From positions 153,563-217,562 of the forward strand of contig JACVRA010000200.1 of NCBI GenBank assembly GCA_019828545.1: a stretch of DNA of 64,000 nucleotides, read 5' to 3'. This document shows, one piece after another, positions 1 through 10,300 of the stretch (positions are counted from its first letter, which is position 1; each line of letters begins with the position of its first letter). A model generated the notes under the pieces. That model saw only the letters and a list, made by a program, of their open reading frames with translations, ran no database searches and was not told the DNA's origin. The DNA comes from Paracamarosporium sp. OC-R06-R3. Its lineage: Eukaryota > Ascomycota > Dothideomycetes > Pleosporales > Didymosphaeriaceae. The position numbers and the translations under genes are program-made.

Positions 1-599
1 GAACAATGAGGAGCGAAAGAGCTCGCAGCCATCGGTATACTCGGAAAGAGCGCGGTCGATAGTAGAGAGCTTCGCTGATATTCGTGATCAGGGGTTCATT
101 TTCCAAATCTCAAAGTAGCTAGGTTTGAGCGTTGGAACTTGGTAGGCATTGGAAGAATACTGGAGTAGTACAAGAAACCATAAAACCAGCTTCGGGTAGT
201 TTTTTTATGACTGTTAATTAAAACTCGTTTAACGTTTCCATTGACTAAGTCCCTTGGATTCTCGTGATATTGGGGTAGCAGAATAATGCTCTTGCATAGT
301 AACACTCCGTTGTTGGCTACGATTAGAGTTATACCAACTCTTCCGACTATAATACAGTTGCCTCGGCTTACAATACCGCCTATCTCTGAGTTATATTATC
401 ACAAATGCCGCTTGTACGCAAGATCTATATTATAGCTTGGTCTCGCTACGACGCCGAAGTTTATACACCTCAAAGTCAAAAGCGGACTTTGTATTATGAG
501 TAAAACTAGCCATTGGGCTTGCATATTATAACTATAGTCCAATAGTTGAGGACATGGCGCGTCTCACCTAAACGTTCGAACGGGACAGTTCAAGTCAAA
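1..599. other. Left-edge intergenic DNA
   Basis: No coding region with a recognisable domain is visible. The one short open frame on the minus strand (96-305) has no family signature and sits in AT-rich sequence. It probably holds the 3' flank of the SOD gene to its right and the end of a gene lying outside the window. Confidence 0.5.
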
Positions 600-1469
600 C
601 TATAGGAAGAAGTGAAGAAAGACAACGACCATCACCCCAATAAGATATGCCCCAACCCGATTTGCGTTTCCGGGAAACTCTGGCGTACCTGTCGCCGAAG
701 GCATGGTCACGTTGCCAGTAGTCGTCCCGTTGCCCGACGTTCCGTTCGCTCCACCCGACATCTCAAAGTTCGCACACGTCAGCCTCGTGGTATTCCCTGT
801 ATGAATCACAAATCCCAATCCTCCAATGAACGCTTCGCTGTTAGGGTCCGTACTGAGATACGGATCCACGAAGCTGGTCGTGAAAGTTCCCTGAGCCATG
901 ATTTTTCCACCATGTTTTCCTGCCAAATCGCCGACCTGGCATGTTTCCGGTGCAGACGCGTCGCACATATACAGTTCACCGCGATTTGTCGTATCGAGGT
1001 GGCCCATCGTAGCTGTGCAGTTCCCATCATCAGGGACGGGTAGGGCGTGAATATGGTATGGGAAAGGTCCGTACTGTGCTTGGTCGGGGAGGCCAGTCAG
1101 GTTGATGGTAAACTGAACTCCGGAATCTGTTCCTACGGCCATGACCGAGCCACGAATCACGGTACCTACGTAAGGATCGAACATGGTGTCTGGTAGGTCA
1201 ACTCGGTAAGTCGCGGCGGGCAGGTTCGATTGGGCAGTTGCGGTGCCGGCTAGACCGGTAAAGCCGGGGTTTACAGGACCGGGATTGATAATTGCGCCTT
1301 CGAGGGTATCAACGCCGGCAAAGGGTGTGCCGGTCGGGAGGACAGGAAGGACTCCTGATTTGGTGGTACTGAGCACCTCGGGAGGTGGAGGAGGGCCCTG
1401 TGCCCGCGAGGCTGACTGGCCATAGGCAAGAGCAAGGAGGCTTGAAGCTGCGAGAAGGGAGTGATGCAT
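600..1469 (-). CDS. GPI-anchored Cu-only superoxide dismutase-like protein
   Basis: Single-exon 289-aa protein that should sit at the cell surface and dismutate superoxide, as fungal Cu-only (SOD5-type) enzymes do. A signal peptide covers about residues 1-18 and is followed by a proline-rich stretch. The Cu/Zn-SOD fold occupies about 85-236. Copper ligands are the HIH pair (H139, H141), H157 in GHLD and H223 in VIH. C151 and C232 are placed to form the conserved disulfide. The GKHGG loop (184-188) resembles that of Cu-only enzymes, and the usual zinc-site histidines are not obvious. The tail is Gly/Ser/Thr-rich with several N-glycosylation sequons and ends in a hydrophobic segment (about 271-289), a classic GPI signal. 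The minus-strand ATG at 1469 opens directly into the signal peptide. Family assignment is firm; surface anchoring is inferred. Confidence 0.9.
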   Translation of the reverse strand: MHHSLLAASSLLALAYGQSASRAQGPPPPPEVLSTTKSGVLPVLPTGTPFAGVDTLEGAIINPGPVNPGFTGLAGTATAQSNLPAATYRVDLPDTMFDPYVGTVIRGSVMAVGTDSGVQFTINLTGLPDQAQYGPFPYHIHALPVPDDGNCTATMGHLDTTNRGELYMCDASAPETCQVGDLAGKHGGKIMAQGTFTTSFVDPYLSTDPNSEAFIGGLGFVIHTGNTTRLTCANFEMSGGANGTSGNGTTTGNVTMPSATGTPEFPGNANRVGAYLIGVMVVVFLHFFL

Positions 1470-1540
1470 CTTGTGCTGGACTTGATGTTTTAGATTTGAC
1501 TTATGCGATTGAAATCCATGCAGTGACTGTGTGCTTTGAT

Positions 1541-1547
1541 TTATATA
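1541..1547 (-). promoter_or_regulatory. TATA box of the SOD-like gene
   Basis: On the minus strand the sequence reads TATATAA about 72 bases upstream of the ATG at 1469, a usual TATA position for a fungal gene. Inferred from sequence and position only. Confidence 0.45.
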
Positions 1548-2120
1548 CAGCTCAATCCAAATACAATTTGTAGATTACTGCCGTTGGTGACATCACCATT
1601 CCGGTTGCTCCTAGCTCTTGACATATCCTGGTAGTCCTTTCTGTGATCTGACAGAGAGAGCCTAACTACATTCGATATTAATCTCGCATTCGCGCTGTCA
1701 CGTCGGAAGTGAGCTGTGAGCGCCACGTTATATCTATTAGCTTGCCTGGGGTAAAGGCGGGGAGCCAATGAATGTTACTACTAGCATTAGACATCCCACA
1801 CCATCGAGTCCGGTGCCTGACATGGCGTCTACTAGCAATAAGAAGGATTGGAGATGCAAGTGTGGCGCGTCGCCAAGCTTACTTCACCACTTGATGAAAG
1901 AGGCTTAGTGCGAAACCTTTTCAGGAATAACGCAGGAGGTGAGAATGCGCTTGTGATGAATAATAGTCGCAAAATCATCATAGATTCAATATTGAATGAG
2001 GTCCAATAGACAGTTCGAAATCAGTGTTGCTAGGACTAACCATGACAGACGTTCCTTCGCTAATCCATGTACAGTAAGTACTTTTCACAGTAAAGTCATA
2101 GCCGTGTTTGTGCCTTGGTT
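1548..2120. other. Intergenic region
   Basis: No supported gene. The minus-strand frame at 1541-1768 looks like chance. The region holds the SOD upstream promoter and the 3' flank of the next minus-strand gene. Confidence 0.5.
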
Positions 2121-3431
2121 TCAATTTCCACTCGATGATGCTACTGAAGAGCAAGATTGAACACCGCAATATTCATCCACAAAACTCCACTCGCCATCAC
2201 TATCCATTTCCTCGCCACTTGAATAACATCTCGTATCTCGATCATTATTCACCAATTCCTCAACCCTGAGCAGGCTCCTACTCTCAGCTCCCACCCACTC
2301 GAGCAGGCTACACTGGTGCAGCTCATCTGGTGCTATCTCATCCCCAAATTCCGCGCAGTAACATCCATAATACATACTTCCGTTTCCGCTGTTGCAGCAC
2401 GAGCACGGAATTGCGCACCCATCGCACTCGTCGTAGCCAATCTGCCAACAGCCGGATGCGTTTCTGTGCCATTTCCATGTATATTCATCAAACCAGTGAA
2501 AGCCGTATAGTCTTCGAAACTGCGAGACCTTCGGATTGAAACGCGCCTGGTTTTGCATCCATTGCGTTGGAGTAAGCGCAGCGCGCAAAAGCGCATGACC
2601 GTACGCATCATACCTATTAGTTGGAAGTGTGGTTGTGTATGGAGAACCGCAGTAAACTTTGTAGTCGAAACTAGCTGCCCCCATGGTGGCTCGAAGACGA
2701 TGTGTTTCAAAGGCTACCTGAGGCATGTTCGGTGCTTGCGATTTTCGCATTCTGGATTCCTTTACGGCTCGCATCTCGGCGATGCGGCGCTGAGCCCATG
2801 CTGAAAACAACTCTCCCGTTTCCGTGTAAGGTTCAAGACTCTCAAAAACATCTGCGTTCTTGTGGAGTTTCTCGTAGCGGATCACATCATCCGACATGTC
2901 TTCGATGTGCTCGTCAAACTCCTCTTTGAGATCTATTTCCCACACAACAAATTCTATACGCTTTGGTTTTCCTGGGGACCATACTGGTTCTCGTCGTTGG
3001 TTCTCGTGAACCTCAAATTTCAAAGTATCGCGTTTCCTTCTCTTATTCTCTCTGCGCCGCTCTCCATGTTCCCATTTCCTGCCTCCAATACTCCGTGTGC
3101 GGGGCCCAGCATCAGTCCATTTGCGAGAACGCTTGCGTGCGTAGGACGCCGATCGCATATCGCGGAAGGGGTGCATGGTGGTGCGTCCCGCGACGTTCAT
3201 GGATGATTCAGCGATGAAGTCGGCTGCAAAAAGCCCCTCTGCTTGTTGGATTGCAACGATATCTGAATCGGAAAGCCTTGGACAGCAGGGGCAGCTGGAC
3301 CAGCCGTCGTCCCAATCTGAGTACACAGAGTTCGGCATATCGTTGCCTTCAAAAGAAGTCCATGAATAAGCTCCCCTTTGTTCATTTACGAGGGTCCACG
3401 GAGACGGCTCCGAAACATTTATTAAACCCAT
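2121..3431 (-). CDS. Hypothetical Cys-rich protein with basic NLS-like stretches
   Basis: Intronless 436-aa open frame; I recognise no domain family. Visible features in order are an N-terminal CPCC motif near residue 48, basic clusters (RKRSRKW near 98 and RRRENKRRKR near 125) that could act as nuclear localisation signals, and an acidic stretch around 175-190 (KEEFDEHIEDMSDD). A C-terminal cysteine cluster follows near 330-355 (CDGC, CSCC, GCYC), and the tail is Ser/Asp/Glu-rich. The clustered cysteines could bind metal, but their spacing matches no zinc-finger pattern I can name. Its length, coherent composition and ATG at 3431 support a real gene. Function unknown. Confidence 0.6.
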   Translation of the reverse strand: MGLINVSEPSPWTLVNEQRGAYSWTSFEGNDMPNSVYSDWDDGWSSCPCCPRLSDSDIVAIQQAEGLFAADFIAESSMNVAGRTTMHPFRDMRSASYARKRSRKWTDAGPRTRSIGGRKWEHGERRRENKRRKRDTLKFEVHENQRREPVWSPGKPKRIEFVVWEIDLKEEFDEHIEDMSDDVIRYEKLHKNADVFESLEPYTETGELFSAWAQRRIAEMRAVKESRMRKSQAPNMPQVAFETHRLRATMGAASFDYKVYCGSPYTTTLPTNRYDAYGHALLRAALTPTQWMQNQARFNPKVSQFRRLYGFHWFDEYTWKWHRNASGCWQIGYDECDGCAIPCSCCNSGNGSMYYGCYCAEFGDEIAPDELHQCSLLEWVGAESRSLLRVEELVNNDRDTRCYSSGEEMDSDGEWSFVDEYCGVQSCSSVASSSGN

Positions 3432-4443
3432 TGATGTTTCTCAGGGTCTGGTGATATTCAGTGAGGCGAACCCCAAAGGCTAAAGAAGCAAGTACGCTCA
3501 ATGAAGAGGACTATCTGATAAGAAGAAGCGGGCGGGTTTCTAATATATGCATAGGTAAAGGGCGGTAGACCAATGTCGATTATGGACTTAGAGTTTTGTT
3601 TCCACAGTGTTGCGCCCTATCGGTAGTGGTCAGAAGAGGGCTGAGGCTAAGCTAAAGGGCGCAGCGCTGTGGCGCAGGCAGCACCTGAGCTTGATCCATC
3701 TATAGCAATGGCGCAGGTAAGTGCCAGGACTCCATAATGGAAGGAATGTGGTGGCGCAATAGCATGAGAGCGTGAAAGGCAGCCGTACGCAGGCGCTCAA
3801 TGTTTCTACGTCTGTAGGGTAGACAGAAATAGTTAGCGTCGCCCTAAGCCCAAAGGAGGCGTCACTTATCACACTGCACAATCGCACCGGCGGTGCGGAG
3901 CCAAATGTTACCTTCTTACGACCAGGAATGATTACGTACATACAATGTACGGTTGTACTATCAGTTGCAGTCGGTTTACTTGACATGTCTCTTGAAGCTC
4001 AAAAGTGGTGAGCAGCGGAGAAGCAGAACGTCATCCACAACGCTCAAAGATGTATGCTTTTATCACTGTAACCAGACGATTGCTCATACTCACATCTAAA
4101 TCAAGGTAGAAAATCGTGTTTGCGATTGCTCTTTGATTCCTACAACGTTCCTACGAAGTACCCCAATGTTGCTATGTTGTACAAGGCTAGTGCCTCTCAA
4201 AACGTGCGGCGTGCATGCTATGAAAATCGAGCCATTATTGCTATAATTCGCATCGCGTTTCAATTCCGGGTTCGCATCTCGTACAAGTTGTAGATGTTAA
4301 GATGTTCTCGAACAACACATATCGCCTGCGCCGTTTTTCCGACAAGGGATAGCTCTTTGACGAAGGCAGACAGCCCACGTTTCTAACCGAGCGTTGAAAT
4401 GCGTGGCATCAGTCTCAGGAAAAGACATGTTCTCTGGTGTGAC
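3432..4443. other. Intergenic region with doubtful small ORF
   Basis: A 118-residue minus-strand frame (3630-3986) is present but shows no domain, signal peptide or conserved motif and is probably chance. The rest is promoter of the Cys-rich gene on the left and 3' flank of the DUF924 gene on the right. Confidence 0.45.
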
Positions 4444-5280
4444 TTATTGCGCGACTCCAAAAGTCGCCCCACCGGCTTTCAAAAAGTTCTCCTCCTCGTT
4501 GGTACTAATTCTTCCTAACGCCCCATTTCGATGCGGGTATCTCCCAAATTTACGTAGTGGTTCTTTATGCATCTTCTCTGCCTTTAAGAAGCCTTCCACA
4601 AGACGTTTAGTTGCCTCATAGCCTTCCGACTTCTCGATATTTTTTGAAAACTGCGCCACAATATCTTCCAGGGTTTCGTGAGCGGAGATGTCCTCGGAGT
4701 GCTCTAAAGGCAGATAGAACCACATTTTATGCGCGAAAGAGTTACGCCATTGCGGATGAAGGTCTGGCCGCGGAATAGACGACGATGCTGATAATAATGC
4801 ATTTACAAAGTCGAATGCTATCTTATCGTAGTGTGTGTATACCTTCCGCAGGCCCTCATTCGTGCGGAAAATATTGCGTGGCATTTGGTCCAGCAGGATT
4901 ACCATACTTAGAGCTGTCCAAGCAACTTTCGAACCGTTATCTCCTTTCTCTTCATTTTCGATTGCTTCCAGCTCCCGAAGAAACGGTTGCGCACTGGGGG
5001 TTGGCAGTTTTTCGGGCCCGATGGTTTCCAAGACGTGCGCGAAGTTGTCGATGCATATGCGGTCTAGCTCAGCGTTTCCGCGAAACCATCGTTCAGCGGC
5101 ACTTTCATCCAATTTTCTACCTTCCACATCCGCACCGGCAAGCCAGATGTCTGTGACCTGTCTATACAAGGTTGGAGTGAATACATTGTTGTCGAGTCGA
5201 AAGGTAGACATCGGGCGCGAACGGCGTATGGGCGGTATGCGGCAATAAGGAACCGTGCGGTGTAGTGCAAACCTATGCAT
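4444..5280 (-). CDS. DUF924 family protein
   Basis: A 278-aa single-exon protein of the DUF924 family, a widespread all-helical family of unknown biochemical role. Diagnostic stretches are RWF in AAERWFRGNAELD, the core ILLDQMPRNIFR, the segment MWFYLPLEHSED and the C-terminal FGRYPHRNGALGR followed by the STNEE/FL motif. Two start codons are possible. The ATG at 5280 adds 23 Arg-rich residues resembling a mitochondrial presequence, and the ATG at 5211 (MSTFRLDN) gives a protein of more usual length. Which one is used cannot be decided here. Family assignment is firm. Confidence 0.9.
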   Translation of the reverse strand: MHRFALHRTVPYCRIPPIRRSRPMSTFRLDNNVFTPTLYRQVTDIWLAGADVEGRKLDESAAERWFRGNAELDRICIDNFAHVLETIGPEKLPTPSAQPFLRELEAIENEEKGDNGSKVAWTALSMVILLDQMPRNIFRTNEGLRKVYTHYDKIAFDFVNALLSASSSIPRPDLHPQWRNSFAHKMWFYLPLEHSEDISAHETLEDIVAQFSKNIEKSEGYEATKRLVEGFLKAEKMHKEPLRKFGRYPHRNGALGRISTNEEENFLKAGGATFGVAQ

Positions 5281-5863
5281 GGGAGATGATAATGAATACA
5301 GCGTTCAGATAGACCTTAATATGAGCGCTGGACAGTTTTGAACTTGTGGATGAAATGTCACTACTTGTGACGATGACGTAACACTTTCCCCCTAATTTTC
5401 GGATCGCGGAAGCAAACAAACGCCGTTAAGCGCATCAGCACTGGCCGTCGGAGCGGCGACGCTGTATTCTCACTCAGAACACTAACCGCTAACATCCACG
5501 TTGAAATTCTCAACTCCCACAGCCCGCTGGCATCGGCGCTGTTGAGCATTCACGCAAAGAACGAAGCGCGCTAACTAAACGTGGCGTTTAAAACCTTGAA
5601 CCCCATCCGTCCTGCATAACCCAAAAATCTTGAAGATGTATATGTACCCTAGAGGTTCGTGACTTGGCCTTGACCCTACCTGCGCCTCGGCTCGCTTGGC
5701 CGTTTGTCCCGCCATCACAAAGAATTATTGTGAACCCGATGAGGAAAGCCCACGTGGTTCATTTTTCAATGGAAAATTAACCCTCGAGCTTCTTGTATGT
5801 AGACCCATCCCTCACTTTGCATATCTTTTGCCTCGGCGCCGTTTCGAGCGTATACCATCCGCG
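5281..5863. other. Divergent promoter region
   Basis: Lies between the oppositely transcribed DUF924 and UstYa-type genes. I see no gene, and in particular no small ORF with repeated KR-bounded cores that would look like a RiPP precursor for the UstYa-type neighbour. Confidence 0.5.
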
Positions 5864-6853
5864 ATGAAACCGGGAAAATTCCATGGTACTGAGCATATCG
5901 AAGACGTGGAAGGTGCAACCCTATTGCTGGAAGGAAGATGCTGTAGATGTTCTACTACTGCAAGAAAGGATCGCGCTCGCCACATATTCAAGACGATAGT
6001 ACTCATTGCCTTGGCGTATATTTGCTTCCTTGAAACAAACACACGGTTGGCCCTGCGAATCCACGATATCCACATCCAGCGCCCCCAGGATATTCCATAT
6101 TGTAAGTGTGAAGCATCGTGCTTACAAACACTGGTCTCATGGAAGCGAGCTGCGTTGACAGTGTTATAGCGCCAGCCAACGAAGTGGTGCAATACGCACG
6201 GAGGCGAATCTGGCAAGATGGTGACTGGTCACAATACGACAAAAGGCCTGGGCCGCAACTAGATGCGTTATGGAATGAACTCCTCACGGGTATGGCAGCC
6301 CCGGACTCTTGTTACGATTTGGGATTATTGATTAAAGTGTAACAACAGGCCAGATTATACGTGTCTCGGAAGAAGAGATGAAGCTCCAAGGCGAGAACCT
6401 CACAAACAGAGTACAGCTCACCGATGGTGACTACCTAGGCACAATGTCGGTATGGCATAGCCTCCACTGTCTGGAGAGACTGCGAAAAGTCATCCACATG
6501 GATTATTATCACGATAAGATTCCCGACTACAAGCCTGATACTGGGATCTGGACTAAAGATCACTCTGGTAAGCCTGACCCTTGATTGACATCTCTCTACT
6601 CCTGTGCTTATCCTTCATCAATGGCCTAGATCATTGCATCGAACGTCTCCGAGACGACATCATGTGTCACCCAAACATCGCAGTCTACGTTCCTGAGTGG
6701 GATAAAACTCATTCTCTTCCAGATGGATTCCGCATGATATCAAAAGGACAGACAACATGTGCAAATTGGGACGCACTAGACCAGTGGGCAAGGAAGAGAG
6801 CGTTGAAGAAGGGCAAATATACACTGAAGCCTAACCCCATTGAGAAGTTTTGA
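5864..6853 (+). CDS. UstYa-like (DUF3328) mycotoxin-biosynthesis oxidase family protein
   Basis: Four exons, 5864-6101, 6146-6289, 6349-6567 and 6630-6853, close in frame to give 274 aa. UstYa-family proteins are membrane-anchored and work as oxidases or cyclases on fungal ribosomal peptides and other metabolites. A single transmembrane helix lies at about 41-56, followed by the family segment APANEVVQY and the GPQLDALWNELL block. Both signature HxxHC motifs are present: HSLHC (164-168) and HSDHC (199-203). The third intron interrupts the second motif, so the motif appears only after splicing. The first intron is only 44 nt. The ATG at 5864 is the first in this frame. No precursor peptide or second UstY gene is adjacent, so its substrate is unknown. 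Confidence 0.87.
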
Positions 6854-7364
6854 TAGGCGCGATACTGATAGGACTTTGCTACCAATAAAACGCTTAACCA
6901 TTGGGTTGGCTTTGTGCGTAGAGTAAGAATAGTATTAGGCAAACAGGGGGCCCTATATAGTTGTAATCGCCATCTTCTACGGAGAACAGCCATTTGAACT
7001 TTACGCTGCATTGGAATGCCACACTATCCGCTCGTTACACTGGGGCGTGGCTCTAGTAAGATTACGCCCCGCATAAGTTTCTACTGCCCCACCGGACTAG
7101 AACAAATTGGTAGCGATTCAGCCTCAGCCATTAGGCCTACCAAAAGGCAACAGAGATTGTTGAGCACTTACTCGTTCGGTAAGTCATTTGCTTTGCTGAC
7201 ATGTCACGCAAGGTCTAGGTGGTTTTTAAACATTTCACTGGCCATTTCTCTCAAAAACTAGCATCGCGCGCACCAGCAATCTTTACGGTAGCTTGCTGTA
7301 ATTCACTATTTGCGACCGATAGGTCTCAAATATCTTTTCTAGTCGCAATACACCAGCGTGCGAC
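6854..7364. other. Intergenic region
   Basis: Between the UstYa-like gene and the start of the DUF3433 gene, both on plus. No supported ORF. It contains the 3' flank of the former and promoter of the latter. Confidence 0.5.
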
Positions 7365-10300
7365 ATGGATGCAGCTCGTGATCCAGCTATGCACGGACCA
7401 CATTCGCTGGAATCATCTCGCCGTTCGTCAGTCTCTTCAACGCATAGTCACACTGCGCTAAACGCGTCAACGAGAAGTACTGAGCTGCAAGATGCTAACC
7501 GCAGTATGTTATCGATTTTTTTATTGCATCGACCTGTCAGATAACCACTCACAAGTCTACAGTGATCGTCGATGCAACGGCAGCCTCCAGGCCAGCTACT
7601 TGGCTTCCTTCTACACTACGACCACCATTCCTTCTCATGATGGTCTCAAGTTCTCTCATTCTCGCCATTTCTCTAGCGGTACTATGTTGGTACTCGGCCA
7701 AACATCATGGAGTCACAAGCGACGATGGATCAGTAGCGCTCTATTTTGCTTGGCGCTATGTGCCAACCATTGTTGCAGTGTTGTTCACCCAGTGTTGCGT
7801 CATGGTGGCCGCGGACATTAAGCGAACGGAACCATTTGCGCGAATGGCACGCTACAAAATCACCGAAGGCAGACACACGTTGCTTTATGCACCCAAAATG
7901 TGGTGGAAAAGCGTGTACAATGCATTGGCTCGAAAGGGGAGGAGTGGCCCCAAAACGTGGCCTTTAGCGCTCTCCTCTTTTGCTGCTACATTCAGTTCAC
8001 TAATCATCTCGTCTTTGTCCTCCTCAGTGTTCACTACGCAAGAGATTCTTGCTCAAAATAGTGTCCCGATGCTGCATTATTCGTTGAATCACAACGGTAC
8101 GATCCCGCTTGCACCTCGTCGCGAAACGTATCTACATACCTCTAGTGCGTTTCTGCGCAATACCACCACTTCTATGTGGATATCAGACTCGTATATGGTC
8201 CTGCCATTCATGCCTGAAGTTGACAACAATAACGACGCAAGCCTCTCGTCGCAGGATGGTGTATGGGAGGCAGAAACTAAGGTCTTGGAGATGACGTCTC
8301 ATTGCGTTCCAATGACTATGAATGAAAAGAATGTTACTAAAATTACATTGTCAAGGTGTGAAAAAGAATCAGGAAACGCCATATCAAGAGGGTTGAAACT
8401 ACAGTCTGAAGACGGCTGTACTGTTCAAATACAGACTCCAATCATACCGGACGCGTATGTGGATTGCTCGACGGGTGTTTCATTTGAACCAATACCTGGT
8501 GGGGGCATTGCAGACGAGTTTGCAAAATATGGCGGTGTACTGTGGACGAATATGTCTGAGGCCTACGTTTCTTGGACGGACATGATCAGGGAACAGGGCC
8601 GTTTTCCGAACATAAGCCATCGCACGGATCATGTTAGTAGGCAATGGACGCGCACTTTTGTCTACGATTTTTCAAATCAGTGTCTGGGTCGGGATTTACT
8701 TCTCGTAACGCCACCTTGGTTCACGTCGGCAACGCCCATGCAATATGCCGACAATGAAACCGCCGAGCAAGAATGGCAGGAAGAATATTGGGGAAACTTT
8801 AGCGTACAAGCTCAAGTATGCCGTCCGGCATATTACGAAGCAGACATGCACGTTACCGCTTTCTGGGGTGGATCAGCCTCGCGTGTTACGTTCGATAAAA
8901 CTCTATTCGAGCAGCTTCGAGAACCAATTTCAGGCCAGTCATTTAACTTCGATCATCTCAACGATCTTGCATTCAACAATGATTGGCAAAGATACTTGAT
9001 TGACACGGATGCCTCAGTGTCTAGTGGAACTGGTCCTGAATCCTGGGAGACTACTCATTCTGAAGGTCCAGCCATGCTGCTTGGAAAACAATTTTCGTAC
9101 AGTACACAGAACATGATGCAGAACGCTAGTCTAGGAACTGAATCAGGTAGACTCCGAAGTCGGTTTTTCTACGAGCTCCTGCTCACTTCAGTTACTGGCA
9201 TAGGTATGCCCCAATTGGAGCGTTTCATAGGGGACGCCATGCAGATGCAAACAAGAATTATTGTTTCCCAAGACGTTGCCATCACATTAGCAGTGATCCT
9301 GGCTCTTAGTGCGTGCTACTTTGTAGCCATGCTTTGGTGTGTCACGACGCATCGAAGACCACTTGGTCTTAGGACCGACCCTGCCACTATAAGTGGAACG
9401 ATGACTCTATTTATGACCGAATCAACAGTGGCAGCCAGTCTAAGAGAATCAACAAATCGTCATAATACCAATATTGAGAACACCATCGGGTCTCGCAAAT
9501 TCACACTCAGAGACGGGACGATAACGGAGCATCAAGATCCTAGGGCGAGCTCTATAGTCGGTGCCTCTACCGGGTCTCACTCAAGCATTCGATTGGCACG
9601 CACCAAAAAAGAATCGAAAAAACTTTCGTGGGATAATTGGAGGCCTCTGAGCCTCCGCGTCAGGTGGTCCGCGACCTTACTTGTCAGCCTCGTTGCTGTC
9701 ATCGTAACACTATTAGTTCTTCGTAGATACGGCAAAAGACACCAACTCTTTCAAAGAGTCTTCGTATCTCAGAACAACTTGGGCGTCTTCAACATTGCCT
9801 TCTCTCCTCATTCCATTGTAGCTACTCTGGTGGCTATATCTATTGCGCTATGCTGGGAAGGTATTGACAAATCCCTGCGTAATCTCCAGCCATACCTTTC
9901 CATGTCCAGAGGTCCGACCCCACTTCGTAGAGGAATTTGCTTGTCTTATGAATCTACGTACTGGACATGGGCAACAATGAAAGCTGTGCTGCGAAGACAT
10001 TGGATTCTTGCTCTCGTTACCATGGGTACCACCTTGTCTCAGATCTGTAGGTTCTCTAGAATCCAAATCATACATTAGCTGACAAATTAGTGATTGTATC
10101 TATGGCCGCAATTTTCGAGCGACAAATCGTTACGCGTGATGTTGACGTTCGAATGCTCCAGCCGTTGATGGAACGGCAGTCGCCTTTTAAGTTTAGCATT
10201 GATTTGGGTACACGCCCTTTTTATCTGGACACGAGTATCTTAAGCACTGACGATTCTGAATGGCTAAATACTGCTCTAGACGAGATCTCGCTAAACACTT

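Noticed and set aside
3630..3986. 118-residue minus-strand ORF
   Set aside because: No domain, no signal peptide and no homology that I recognise; length compatible with chance in this composition.
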